Positions 47,823 to 56,259 of a stretch of DNA of 64,000 bases are shown here, in pieces. The stretch covers positions 1 through 64,000 of the forward strand of contig NZ_QAGM01000013.1 in assembly GCF_003049725.1 (NCBI RefSeq). Direction: 5' to 3'. This DNA is from Oceanimonas marisflavi (GTDB lineage: Bacteria; Pseudomonadota; Gammaproteobacteria; Enterobacterales; Aeromonadaceae). Both the position numbers and the translations under genes were made by a program. The notes beneath the pieces were generated by a model that saw nothing but the letters and a program-made list of their open reading frames with translations, did not search any database and was not told the DNA's origin. How positions within the stretch are numbered: position 1 is the stretch's first letter; every line of letters begins with the position of its first letter.

Positions 47823-48298
47823 GTCTGCACCTTCCCATGCGAAGCAGCAGCGCGGTTGCGCTCCGCCGACACGCTTCGTTGAATGCCACTCACTAAAAAG
47901 CCTGCTGCGAACATATGCAATGTTCGTTCAGGCTTCTTTACTTCGTCACGGCGAGCAAGCTCGCCCCATGGACGCTCGGCAAATGCTTCTGACCGCCAAG
48001 GATGGCGGGAATGCCGGAAATGCAGGAGCAACTTTTCGGCCCTGGCATTTGACGGTCGGCTACGGCAATCCCCGCTGTTGCCTCATGTAACATCGGCGTT
48101 GTTTTCATACAGTCAGCGCTGTGCGTACCGAGAAGGGCAAAGGGTGTCTGCTTCGCCGCGCCCTTCGCGCCATGGATGGCGCAACGGAGCCTACATGGAT
48201 GTATTTACGGCGTGCCGGCGAAGTAGTGCGCTTTGACCGACGGTAGTGCACGGCCCTGAAAACGATCAGATTTGTGACTAAGTGACACGCTTCAAGCC
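47823..48298. repeat. Gene-free stretch of short palindromes
   Basis: No convincing gene is seen here; frames at 47809-48090 and 47883-48236 have no ribosome binding site and no recognisable product. The stretch holds several short dyads: GGCGAGCAAGCTCGCC near 47957, CGCCAAGGATGGCG near 47995, GCGCCATGGATGGCGC at 48167-48182 and TACATGGATGTA at 48192-48203. Their AAGGATGG/CATGGATGG core recurs and looks like a family of intergenic repeats. Confidence 0.55.
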
Positions 48299-48838
48299 TT
48301 ACAAAACCTGCTCTATCGCCGCCTTCAGCCGCTTGCTCTCGGGCCCGGTAATGCTGGAAAACACCTCGGTCACCCGGCCTTCCCGGTCGATCACGAACTT
48401 GTAGAAGTTCCAGCGGGGCTGCTTGCCGGTCTGGCGGGTGATCTCCCTGAAAATGGGATGGGCATCGTCGCCTTTCACGCTCACCGGCGCCGCCATGTCA
48501 AAGGTCACGCCGTAATTCACAAAGCACATTTCCGCCGCTTCGGCCTCGCTCTTGGCCTCCTGCTTGAAGTCGTTGGACGGAAAGCCCACCACCTTTAACC
48601 CCTGATCCTTGTATTGCTGATGCAGGGCTTCCAGCCCCTCAAACTGGCCGGTAAAGCCGCAGTGGCTGGCGGTGTTTACCACCAGCAGCGGCTGACCGGC
48701 AAACTGGCGCATGTCCAGGGTGGTGTCGGAATGCAGCCGGGGCAGCTGGTGCTCATACAGAGCGGCGGTATTCGGCTCCGTGGCCATGGCGGAAGAACAA
48801 AACAGGGCGGTGCACATAGTGCCGATCAGTCGTTTCAT
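48299..48838 (-). CDS. Exported glutathione peroxidase family protein
   Basis: Thiol peroxidase of the GPx family, 179 residues, with an N-terminal signal peptide (MKRLIGTMCTALFCSSAMA) that directs it to the periplasm. The peroxidatic Cys lies in VVNTASHCGFTGQFEGL, followed by FPSNDFKQEAKSEAE and the WNFYKFVIDREG block with the catalytic Trp-Asn. Cysteine rather than selenocysteine is used. Start at 48838 has AGGA eight bases upstream; an ATG at 48856 in frame is less likely. In spite of the name, such bacterial proteins often use thioredoxin-like donors. Confidence 0.87.
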   Translation of the reverse strand: MKRLIGTMCTALFCSSAMATEPNTAALYEHQLPRLHSDTTLDMRQFAGQPLLVVNTASHCGFTGQFEGLEALHQQYKDQGLKVVGFPSNDFKQEAKSEAEAAEMCFVNYGVTFDMAAPVSVKGDDAHPIFREITRQTGKQPRWNFYKFVIDREGRVTEVFSSITGPESKRLKAAIEQVL

Positions 48839-48897
48839 TTCATGCGTCCTTTTCATCATGAACGGTAATCAACAGACCCGGCGGCGGCCAAAATGCT

Positions 48898-49869
48898 TCA
48901 CCACCAGCGGTTGCGGTGCAGCCAGAACCCCAGGCCGCCGCCCAGAGCCAGCAGGCCCAGGAAGAAAATCCAGAAGGCGGCGGGGTTGTCGGCCCCCGGC
49001 ATGCCCGCCAGGTTGATGCCGAACAGGCCGGTAAGAAAGCTGGCGGGCAGAAACAGCAGCGCCATAATCGACATCTGATAGGCGCGCTGGTTGGTGGCCT
49101 CGGCCATCAGGTTATTGACCTCGTCCGCCAGCACGGCGGTGCGGGCCACGCCGGCGTCGAGATCGTCCAGCCAGCGGCGCAGCCGGTCGGCAATGTCGAG
49201 CAGGCGGCGGCGATCGTCGTCGTTCAGCCAGCCGATTTTCTCGCTGGCCAGCCTCGCCACCAGATCCCGCTGGGGGGAAAGGTAACGGCGCACCAGAATC
49301 AGTTGTTTGCGAATACGGCCCAGCTGCCCCTGAGCCGGACTTTCCCGCTCCAGAATGCGCTCTTCCAGCTCCAGAATTTGATCGTGCAGGCTTTCCACAA
49401 ACTCGCCGGCCCGGTCGGTGAGGGCGTCGCACATTTCCACCAGCCAGTCCCCTTGGGTGACCGGGCCCTCGCTGTCGGCGAGCTGATCGTATACGTCCTG
49501 CTCCGACAGCAGGGGCCGGTGCCGGCTGCTGATAATAAGCTGGGGCGTGATGTAAATGCGCAGCGCCACCATCTCTTCCGGGCTGTCGCCCTGATTGTGG
49601 TTAATGCCCCGCAGGGTCAGCAGCAGGTTATCGCCCTGGCGCACCAGTTTGGGCCGGCTGCTCTGGCCCAGCAGGGTCTCCCGGGCGCTGTCGTGAATCA
49701 GCGGCGTGGTTTGCAGCCAGCCGGCGATCTCGGGCTGCTCATAGTCCAGATGCAGCCATACCGGCTCTGCTGTGGTGGCCGCCAGTTCGGCCTCCGCCGC
49801 CAATGGTTTGAACCCGCCCTTGCTGCTGAGCTGCAGGCGGTAAATGCACTGTTTCGGCAACTGTTCCAT
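48898..49869 (-). CDS. zntB: CorA-family zinc transporter (ZntB type)
   Basis: Inner-membrane pentameric channel or carrier for Zn2+. The 323-residue protein has a large cytoplasmic N-terminal domain (WLHLDYEQPEIAGWLQTTPL), a long helix (DQILELEERILERESPAQGQ) and two C-terminal membrane helices with GLFGINLAGMPG, that is GIN in place of the GMN of Mg2+ channels, as in ZntB. It ends in a basic HRNRWW tail. It faces the upstream DUF2459 gene divergently. Confidence 0.85.
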   Translation of the reverse strand: MEQLPKQCIYRLQLSSKGGFKPLAAEAELAATTAEPVWLHLDYEQPEIAGWLQTTPLIHDSARETLLGQSSRPKLVRQGDNLLLTLRGINHNQGDSPEEMVALRIYITPQLIISSRHRPLLSEQDVYDQLADSEGPVTQGDWLVEMCDALTDRAGEFVESLHDQILELEERILERESPAQGQLGRIRKQLILVRRYLSPQRDLVARLASEKIGWLNDDDRRRLLDIADRLRRWLDDLDAGVARTAVLADEVNNLMAEATNQRAYQMSIMALLFLPASFLTGLFGINLAGMPGADNPAAFWIFFLGLLALGGGLGFWLHRNRWW

Positions 49870-50011
49870 CGGCCTTTCTCCTCCCCATCCGAAAGCACCA
49901 GCTTATAGCAAGGTGGTGCTGGGTTCATGCGACGCTTTATGTTTTTGCTGTGAAACAGTGACAACGGCGGTGAGTATTGCCGTACTGAAGATGTCAGGTG
50001 GTTGAGGAAAT

Positions 50012-50674
50012 ATGATGCGAGCCAGGCTTGTAATGCTACTTGCCCTGCTCTGCACCGGTTGCGGTGCGGCGAGTGAGTGGCGGCCGGTGGGGGAGCAGGG
50101 GCAAGCCCTGTATCTGGTGGATCACGGCCGGCATGTGGGGCTGGTGCTGCCGGCGGTGGGATTGCAGCGGCACCTGCCAGCACTGAAAAAAGCCTTTCCA
50201 GCCGCCGGGTTGATTGAATTGGGCTGGGGCGACCGGGCCTTTTATCAGCATGAGCAAGCGGGGGCCGGACTGGCATTGCGGGCCCTGCTCTGGCCCACGG
50301 ATGCCGTGCTGCACCTGGTGCCGTTGTCGCAGTCACCGGCGGTGGCGTTTGCCGGGTTGTCGGTGCTGGAACTGAGCGTACCCCCCGCCGGCATGGAGCG
50401 GCTGCTGGGCGAGGTGGCGGCGTCCTTTGCCCGCAACGAGGCGGGCAATTTAAGGGGTGTGGGCGCGGGGCGCTATGGCGGCGGCCGCTTTTATGCCTCG
50501 GTGGAGTCCTATCATCTGCTGCACACCTGCAACACCTGGGTGGCCCGGCGGCTGGTGGCGGCGGGGCTGCCCCTGCGTCCGGCGCTGGCGTTTACCGCCG
50601 GGGCACTGATGCGCCAGGCTGCCTGCTGCGCCAAAGAGGAGTATGCTCAGCCTATTCCTCACATAACTGACTGA
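50012..50674 (+). CDS. DUF2459-family lipoprotein
   Basis: 220 residues of unknown function. The N-terminus is a lipoprotein signal (MMRARLVMLLALLCTGC, Cys17 at the lipobox). The body matches the DUF2459 pattern: LYLVDHGRHVGLVLP, IELGWGDRAFYQHEQAG, and near the end YHLLHTCNTWVARRLVAAG, whose Cys-Asn-x-Trp and nearby His residues recall a papain-like or NlpC-like active site; this last point is only a suggestion. Three bases separate it from the ABC transporter gene. Confidence 0.75.
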   Translation: MMRARLVMLLALLCTGCGAASEWRPVGEQGQALYLVDHGRHVGLVLPAVGLQRHLPALKKAFPAAGLIELGWGDRAFYQHEQAGAGLALRALLWPTDAVLHLVPLSQSPAVAFAGLSVLELSVPPAGMERLLGEVAASFARNEAGNLRGVGAGRYGGGRFYASVESYHLLHTCNTWVARRLVAAGLPLRPALAFTAGALMRQAACCAKEEYAQPIPHITD

Positions 50675-50677
50675 CCT

Positions 50678-52477
50678 ATGCGCCACGGCTCTTATCACCC
50701 GGATATGGATGATGCCACCATCAATATTCGCACCCTGAAAACCCTGCTCCCCTACCTGCTGCCCTGGAAGGGCCGCATTGGCCTGGCGCTGTGCTGCCTG
50801 GTGGCGGCCAAGCTGGCCAGCGTGGGCCTGCCCTTTATTCTCAAGCACATAGTGGACGGCATGGATGCCGCCGTGAGCACGGTGGTGGCCCTGCCCCTGG
50901 GGTTGCTGCTGGCCTATGGCACGGTGCGTTTTGCCAACGTGCTGTTTGGGGAAATTCGCGACGCCCTGTTTGGCCGGGTCACCGAGCGGGCCATGCGGCG
51001 CATTGGCCTGAATGTTTTCAATCACCTGCACCGGCTGGAGCTCGACTTTCACCTCAACCGCAGCACCGGCGGCCTGTCCCGCGATATAGAGAGAGGCGTG
51101 ACCGGGGTGGGCTTTTTGCTGCGTTTTATGGTGTTCAATATTGTGCCCACCCTGCTGGAAATCGGTCTGGTGGTAGGGCTGTTGCTGCTCAATTACTCGG
51201 TATGGTTTGCTCTCATTACCCTGGGGGCTGTGGTGGTATATGTGGCCTGGTCGGTGGTGGCCACCGACTGGCGTACCCGTTATGTGCGCGCCGCCAACAA
51301 GGCCGACTCGCAAACCCACAGCCGGGCGGTAGACAGCCTGCTCAACTTTGAAACGGTGAAATACTTCAACAACGAGCAATATGAGGCGGGCCGTTACGAC
51401 CAGGAGCTGGCCGAGTGGGAGCGGGCCCGGCGCAACAACCGGCTCAGCCTGTTTGCCCTGAACGGCGGCCAGGCGCTGATCATCGCCCTGGCCATGACCG
51501 CCATGATGATACTGGCGGGCCAGCAGGTGGTGGCGGGCACCATGACCCTGGGCGATTTTGTGCTGATCAACGCCTTTATGATGCAGCTGTTTCTGCCGCT
51601 CAACTTTCTCGGCTTTGTCTACCGGGAGATGAAGGGCTCGCTGGCCAACATTGAGCGCATGTTTGCCCTGCTGCGTCGCCGGCCGCAAATCAACGATGCG
51701 GAAAATGCCCCCGAGCTTAAGGTCACTCAGGGGGAAATCGAGTTTCGCAACGTCAGCTTTGGTTACCGTCCCGACCGGCAAATTCTGCATGACCTCAGCT
51801 TTACCCTTAGGCCGCAACAAAAGCTGGCGGTGGTGGGGGCCAGCGGCTCGGGCAAGTCGACCCTGGTCAAGCTGCTGTTTCGCTTTTACGAGGTGAACGC
51901 AGGCGCCATTCTGATCGACGGCCAGGATATTCGCGAAGTGAGCCAGGCCTCGCTGCGCCGGGCCATCGGCATTGTGCCGCAAGACACGGTGCTGTTTAAC
52001 GCCTCCATTTACGACAACATTCGTTACGGCCGCATCGACGCCAGCGAGGAAGAGGTGAACGAGGCCATACGCCTGGCCCACCTCAGCGACTTTATCGCCA
52101 GTCTGCCGGAAGGCAGCGCCACTCTGGTGGGAGAGCGCGGGCTTAAACTGAGCGGCGGCGAAAAGCAGCGGGTGGCCATTGCCCGCACCATTTTAAAGCG
52201 CCCGCCGATACTGGTGTTTGACGAGGCCACCTCGTCATTGGACAGCCGCTCCGAACGCAGCATATTGCAGGCCATTCGCGAGGTGTCCCGGGGCCAGAGC
52301 AGTCTGGTGATCGCCCACCGCTTGTCCACCATAGTGGACGCCGACCATATTCTGGTGATGCAGGAAGGGCGCATTGCCGAGCAGGGCAATCACGAGCGGC
52401 TGCTGGCGCAGGACGGCCTTTACGCCCAGCTGTGGCGGCTGCAACAGCAGCAAAAGCAACGGGAGCAACTCGCATGA
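50678..52477 (+). CDS. Atm1/HMT-type ABC exporter (fused permease and ATPase)
   Basis: 599-residue half-transporter with an N-terminal six-helix domain (about 25-320) and a C-terminal ATPase (about 355-590): Walker A VVGASGSGKSTLVKLLFRF, signature LSGGEKQRVAIARTILK, Walker B ILVFDEATSSLDSRSE and the switch His in LVIAHRLSTI. The membrane part has the Atm1-like AVDSLLNFETVKYFNNEQYE, a hallmark of exporters for glutathione conjugates or Fe-S precursors. It is a homodimer by family rule. Gene order DUF2459-ABC-DUF1294, with tight spacing, suggests one operon. Confidence 0.87.
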   Translation: MRHGSYHPDMDDATINIRTLKTLLPYLLPWKGRIGLALCCLVAAKLASVGLPFILKHIVDGMDAAVSTVVALPLGLLLAYGTVRFANVLFGEIRDALFGRVTERAMRRIGLNVFNHLHRLELDFHLNRSTGGLSRDIERGVTGVGFLLRFMVFNIVPTLLEIGLVVGLLLLNYSVWFALITLGAVVVYVAWSVVATDWRTRYVRAANKADSQTHSRAVDSLLNFETVKYFNNEQYEAGRYDQELAEWERARRNNRLSLFALNGGQALIIALAMTAMMILAGQQVVAGTMTLGDFVLINAFMMQLFLPLNFLGFVYREMKGSLANIERMFALLRRRPQINDAENAPELKVTQGEIEFRNVSFGYRPDRQILHDLSFTLRPQQKLAVVGASGSGKSTLVKLLFRFYEVNAGAILIDGQDIREVSQASLRRAIGIVPQDTVLFNASIYDNIRYGRIDASEEEVNEAIRLAHLSDFIASLPEGSATLVGERGLKLSGGEKQRVAIARTILKRPPILVFDEATSSLDSRSERSILQAIREVSRGQSSLVIAHRLSTIVDADHILVMQEGRIAEQGNHERLLAQDGLYAQLWRLQQQQKQREQLA

Positions 52478-52758
52478 TTAGAATTTATGCCGGGCTGGCG
52501 CTGTGGTATGCGGTGCTCAGCCTTGTCACCTTTGGCGTGTACTGGTGGGACAAGCGTGCCGCCCGCCTGGGGCAATGGCGGGTGCGTGAGCGCACCCTGC
52601 ACGGGCTGGCACTGCTGGGCGGCTGGCCCGGTGCCTGGCTGGCGCGGCACTGGCTTCGGCACAAATCGCGCAAGCCCTCGTTTCAGGCGGTGTTCTGGCT
52701 GACGGTGCTGCTGAACCTGCTGCTGCCGGTGGCGCTGTGGTGGGCGCGCTGGGAGTAA
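52474..52758 (+). CDS. DUF1294 small membrane protein
   Basis: 94 residues with three to four hydrophobic segments and the DUF1294 motifs YWWDKRAARLGQWRVRERTL, ALLGGWPGAWLARHWLRHKS and RKPSFQAVFWLTVLLN. Function unknown. Start at 52474 overlaps the ABC gene stop as ATGA; the upstream frame within the ABC gene is rejected. Confidence 0.85.
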   Translation: MIRIYAGLALWYAVLSLVTFGVYWWDKRAARLGQWRVRERTLHGLALLGGWPGAWLARHWLRHKSRKPSFQAVFWLTVLLNLLLPVALWWARWE

Positions 52759-52797
52759 TACCTATACTGGCAGAAGATCCTGTTTGCGGAAATCGCC

Positions 52798-53427
52798 ATG
52801 CGCTCTCGTCTGTTTGCCATGCTGTTGTCCTTGCTGGTGGTGGTGCCGGCACAGGCGCTGACCTTTACCCCGGCCGAGATACTGAGCTGGAAGCAGGAAC
52901 GTTTTGAGGGCCGCACCGGTTACCGGCTGGTGCCCGACCCCGAACTGGGGCGGCAGGTGCTTCGGGCCGAGAGTCGGGGAGCGGCCTCGGGGCTGTTTTA
53001 CGAGGGCCGTATCGATCTGCAGGCCACCCCCTGGCTCAGCTGGCAGTGGCGGGTTGAGCGGTTTTCGGGCACCACCGATGAGCGCGACAAGGCCGGCGAC
53101 GACTTTGCCCTGCGGGTGTATGTGGTGGTGCGCGACGGCTGGACCCGGCTCAGCAGCAAGGCCATCAGTTATGTGTGGACCCGCGAGGTGCCGGCGGGGC
53201 GGCACTGGCCCAATCCCTTTGCCGGCAACAAGGCCATGATGCTGGCGCTGCAGCAGGGGCCGGCCTCGGGCTGGGTGCGGGAAAAACGTAACCTCAGAGA
53301 CGATCTGCGCCGGCTGTTCGGCAAGGACTTTCGCTACCTTGAGGCGGTGGCCATCATGACTGACGCTGACAATGGCGGCGGCACCGCTGTCGGCTATTAT
53401 GGCGACCTCGTCTTCAGCCGTGAATAA
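52798..53427 (+). CDS. DUF3047 exported protein
   Basis: 209 residues with an N-terminal signal peptide (MRSRLFAMLLSLLVVVPAQA). The body is of the DUF3047 type: LRAESRGAASGLFYEGRIDL, SWQWRVERFSGTTDERDKAG, DFALRVYVVVRDG and VAIMTDADNGGGTAVGYYGD, suggesting a beta-sandwich, carbohydrate-binding-like fold in the periplasm. Function unknown. It lies 39 bases after the DUF1294 gene and may belong to the same transcript. Confidence 0.82.
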   Translation: MRSRLFAMLLSLLVVVPAQALTFTPAEILSWKQERFEGRTGYRLVPDPELGRQVLRAESRGAASGLFYEGRIDLQATPWLSWQWRVERFSGTTDERDKAGDDFALRVYVVVRDGWTRLSSKAISYVWTREVPAGRHWPNPFAGNKAMMLALQQGPASGWVREKRNLRDDLRRLFGKDFRYLEAVAIMTDADNGGGTAVGYYGDLVFSRE

Positions 53428-53433
53428 CGGCGC

Positions 53434-54651
53434 TCAGTTTACCCACTCCAGTTTGCGGTAATCCATGCGGTTGGCGGCGGGGGAGCCGGCAATGGCCAGC
53501 ACCTCGGCGCGCTTGTACAGCAGCATATAGCCGGCACAGGCAAAGAACAGCCCGATCACCAGGGCGCCCACCCACTGAATCTCCAGAAAATCCAGCTGGA
53601 ACAGCAGAGTCAGGGCGGCCAGCGCCACCAGATGACCCGCCAGATAGCGCCCCTTGCCCAGTTTCGCCACCGACAGGCCGAGGTTGTCGCTATAGAGCCG
53701 TATCAGCGAGTCCAGGGAGTTGATCACCATGGAGATCCCCACCACCACCATGGCCCAGTTAAAGACACCGGCGGTGCTCAGCTCGTTGATGTGGAAGTAA
53801 TAGAGCACGCTGAACCAGGTGCCGATGGCCAGGGACGGAAAGATCAGCATGGCCGCCAGCAGCTGCCAGGTGCGCAGGCCACCCGCGAAACGGGCGGTAA
53901 ACTGGCCGATCATGATGCTCCAGGAGAACCACCAGTACAGATAGAACTCGTGGTAGTCATTGATGGGCAGCACAAAACGGTGCAGGTTGCCGAAATAGTC
54001 CCCCAGCAGGGCAAAGGTGCCGGCAAACTCCCCAAGGGCATTGCCGGTGCCAATAAAGGCGCTGCCCCACATGGCGGCAATCAGGGCAAGAAACAGCCAG
54101 CTGGTGCCCAGGCTGAGTATTTTCACGTAGCGCAGGCTGGTGCTGGAATAGACGGCGGCGGCGATCACCAGCAACACAATCAGATAAAAGCTTCCCACCA
54201 CGGTACTGCCGTCGCCCACGTCCGGTATATACCAGGGCAGGTTGCTCAGCAGCAAAAAGGCGGTAAAGGCGCAGGTGCCGATGATCACCAGGTTGTTGAT
54301 GAACTTGACCGGCGCCAGCTCAAAAAAGCCGACCCTGGGCTCGATAACGCAGAAATAGAAGCAGGTCAGAAAGTAAAACCCCCAGATCAGAAAGCCCCAG
54401 AAGCCGAACTCGATGGCCAGCGGGTTGCTGAAGGCGTATTCCGGGCTGGCGGCCAGATCGGCGTAGCCGGCGAACTCGGTGAGCGGGAACATGATCAGGC
54501 CCACGTCCAGACCTGAGGTAAACAGAATGGCGATAAAGGTGAAGGTGTGCACCGGGGTAACGCCGATACAGCGGATATTGCCCCAGCGGTAAAGGATCAG
54601 GGCGATGGCGACGAAGGTAAGCAGGATCCCTGCAGACAGCAATGTGGTCAT
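53434..54651 (-). CDS. Short BCCT-family transporter
   Basis: Carrier of the betaine/choline/carnitine family, Na+ or H+ coupled. The 405 residues give about 11-12 helices; recognisable BCCT segments are LYWWFSWSIMIGQFTARFAG and, late in the protein, INSLDSLIRLYSDNLGL, with a Trp-rich FGFWGFLIWGFYFLTCFYF in the region of the cation-pi site. It is about 100 residues shorter than BetP/BetT, lacking the long terminal osmosensing tails. GGAGG precedes the start by nine bases. An apparent BetI operator lies about 200 bases upstream, which favours choline, betaine or a related quaternary amine as substrate. Confidence 0.75.
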   Translation of the reverse strand: MTTLLSAGILLTFVAIALILYRWGNIRCIGVTPVHTFTFIAILFTSGLDVGLIMFPLTEFAGYADLAASPEYAFSNPLAIEFGFWGFLIWGFYFLTCFYFCVIEPRVGFFELAPVKFINNLVIIGTCAFTAFLLLSNLPWYIPDVGDGSTVVGSFYLIVLLVIAAAVYSSTSLRYVKILSLGTSWLFLALIAAMWGSAFIGTGNALGEFAGTFALLGDYFGNLHRFVLPINDYHEFYLYWWFSWSIMIGQFTARFAGGLRTWQLLAAMLIFPSLAIGTWFSVLYYFHINELSTAGVFNWAMVVVGISMVINSLDSLIRLYSDNLGLSVAKLGKGRYLAGHLVALAALTLLFQLDFLEIQWVGALVIGLFFACAGYMLLYKRAEVLAIAGSPAANRMDYRKLEWVN

Positions 54652-55055
54652 TGTTGTTTGCCTCCGGTTATTTCCTTATTCATCAAAGACACTGTGTTTT
54701 CTCCTGTTGTTGATCCACAAAAGGAGCTTCCATGTGCGCAGCGCGGGCTTGCGCAGATCAGGTCTTAACTATCGCCCGATCGGTGGCGGCTGCCTTCGAT
54801 TGCGATAGGTAAAAACTGAATGGACGCTGATGCGATATTGCTCGTCTAATATTTAATTGAACGTTCAATCAATAATGAGAAGACTAAAGGTTAGGGGTGT
54901 AATGATCAACCCCTGTCGGCCGATAACGTGATCCCGACAAGCGAACAGGACGTATAAGTGTCTGACTGAACGAAGTGTTGTTGTGAAAGGGAGTCTGGTG
55001 GATCTGTATTAATTAGCTTAGTGTCGTTAGGTTTTTTTGAAGGCCGGGGTGCGCA
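54652..55055. other. Gene-free regulatory gap before the BCCT gene
   Basis: No gene is seen in these 404 bases. They are AT-rich compared with their surroundings, contain the BetI-like palindrome at 54856-54869 and the promoter region for the minus-strand BCCT gene. The 3' end of the universal stress gene lies on the right. Confidence 0.6.
54856..54869. promoter_or_regulatory. Candidate BetI operator
   Basis: ATTGAACGTTCAAT, a perfect 14-bp palindrome, in the context TTTAATTGAACGTTCAATCA. It matches the BetI pattern I recall from enterobacteria and vibrios (ATTGA-CGTTCAAT). BetI is the choline-responsive TetR repressor of betaine synthesis and uptake genes. No betI gene lies in the window. 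Confidence 0.65.
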
Positions 55056-55472
55056 TCAGCGCACCACCAGCACAGACACTCCGGCGTGATTGGCCACATA
55101 GCCGGCGTTGGAGGCAAACAGGTGCTCGGCCAGCCCCGGAACATGGGATGCCATCACCACCAGATCGGCCCCGCTGTTCTTCACCGCCTTGAGCAGGGTT
55201 CTGTCCAGATCGACGGCCGGATCGGGACTGACACAGGCCTGGGTGCAGACCTCGCGCAGGCGGTGTCTGGCTGCCTGTGCACTGGCGAACGCTTTGAGCT
55301 TTTGTTCAAACTCCTGTGGGTTGTGGGCCACTTCACCGGGGGCGCTGGAGGTCACGCCCACATAACACACGGGAATATCATACAGACGGGCCAGATCGGC
55401 ACCGGTTTTCAGGGCCTTGTCGAGCCGCTCTTCGTGGGCCAGATCCACCGGAATCATGATGCGCTGATACAT
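55056..55472 (-). CDS. Universal stress protein (UspA family)
   Basis: 138 residues, single Usp domain: MYQRIMIPVDLAHEERLDKA at the start and, at the end, GADLVVMASHVPGLAEHLFA with VANHAGVSVLVVR. The ATP-binding G-x2-G-x9-G-(S/T) loop is altered (SHVPGLAEHLFASNAGYVA), so nucleotide binding is uncertain. It is upstream of the BCCT gene on the same strand, 404 bases away; Usp genes beside osmolyte transporters are known (for example teaD), so a regulatory link is plausible. Confidence 0.82.
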   Translation of the reverse strand: MYQRIMIPVDLAHEERLDKALKTGADLARLYDIPVCYVGVTSSAPGEVAHNPQEFEQKLKAFASAQAARHRLREVCTQACVSPDPAVDLDRTLLKAVKNSGADLVVMASHVPGLAEHLFASNAGYVANHAGVSVLVVR

Positions 55473-55693
55473 GCAGGGCTCCTTGTTGTGGTGAGTGCGA
55501 AGGTATCTTCACAGTATTGCAGAGCCCGGACGAAGCCGGGGGGAATTTGTGAGTTCAGATCTGTGCCCGTGATGGTGGGCGGTCAAATTTCAGGATCTGG
55601 CGCTAGATCCCGGCGAAGGGGTGATATACCGTGGAGCGTCTAATAAAAACGGTGTCCAGTGAGCACCATCTCAACCCCGCAAGGAGCATAGCA

Positions 55694-56155
55694 ATGTTGA
55701 AAAAAGTACTGTTAGTGGCCGCCGCCGGCCTGTTTGCCGGTACGGCTTCCGCCCAGGCCAACCTGTTCAAGCCCGAAGACGCAGTCAAGTATCGTCAGTC
55801 CCTGTATCAGGTGATGGCGGCCCAGGCCGGCGTCATTGGCGGCATGGCCAAGGGCGAAATCGATTTTGACGCCGCCGCCCTGCATCAGCGCGCCATTAAC
55901 CTGAGCAATGCCGCCAGCCTGCTGGGTGAAACCTATTTCCCCGAAACCCGGGGTGTGGAAGCCAGCAACATGCTGGACAAGGGCTGGGAAGATGCCGAAG
56001 GCAGAATGGCCAAGGCCAAGGATTTTGGCGCCGCCCTGAAGAATCTGGTACAGGTGTCCGGCGAAGAAGGTTTTGATCAGGCCCAGGCGCGCGAGGCGGC
56101 CGGTGCCCTGTTTAAAACCTGTAAAGGCTGTCACGACGAATACCGCAAGGACTGA
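55694..56155 (+). CDS. Cytochrome c' (class II c-type cytochrome)
   Basis: Periplasmic haem protein, 153 residues, with signal peptide MLKKVLLVAAAGLFAGTASA and the haem site C-x2-C-H close to the C-terminus (TCKGCHDEYRKD), which, with the four-helix body (VKYRQSLYQVMAAQAGVIGG), defines cytochrome c'. Such proteins bind NO and protect against nitrosative stress. AAGGAG precedes the ATG at 55694. It is convergent with the cytochrome b gene 100 bases away. Confidence 0.9.
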   Translation: MLKKVLLVAAAGLFAGTASAQANLFKPEDAVKYRQSLYQVMAAQAGVIGGMAKGEIDFDAAALHQRAINLSNAASLLGETYFPETRGVEASNMLDKGWEDAEGRMAKAKDFGAALKNLVQVSGEEGFDQAQAREAAGALFKTCKGCHDEYRKD

Positions 56156-56174
56156 TATCTTCAGTAGTTGTTAT

Positions 56175-56204
56175 CTCCGCCTTCGCGGGAGTGACGGCAG
56201 GGAA
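56175..56204. repeat. Intergenic repeat copy (CGCC-TTCG-CGGG type)
   Basis: A hairpin-forming unit, TCCGCCTTCGCGGGAGTGACG, then GCAGGG, related to the copy at 62825-62855. It lies between the convergent cytochrome genes. Confidence 0.5.
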
Positions 56205-56259
56205 GTGATTTTTCAGTGACTTGAAACGCCGGGGCTTGCCCCGGCGTTGTTGTATTTAC

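Noticed and set aside
47883-48236. Possible small gene in the gap after the TerC/CorC gene
   Set aside because: Built of palindromic repeats, no ribosome binding site and no protein-like composition.
50012-50674. DUF2459 protein as an NlpC/P60 peptidase
   Set aside because: Cys and His residues occur near the C-terminus, but the order and spacing do not let me assign that family; kept as a suggestion only.
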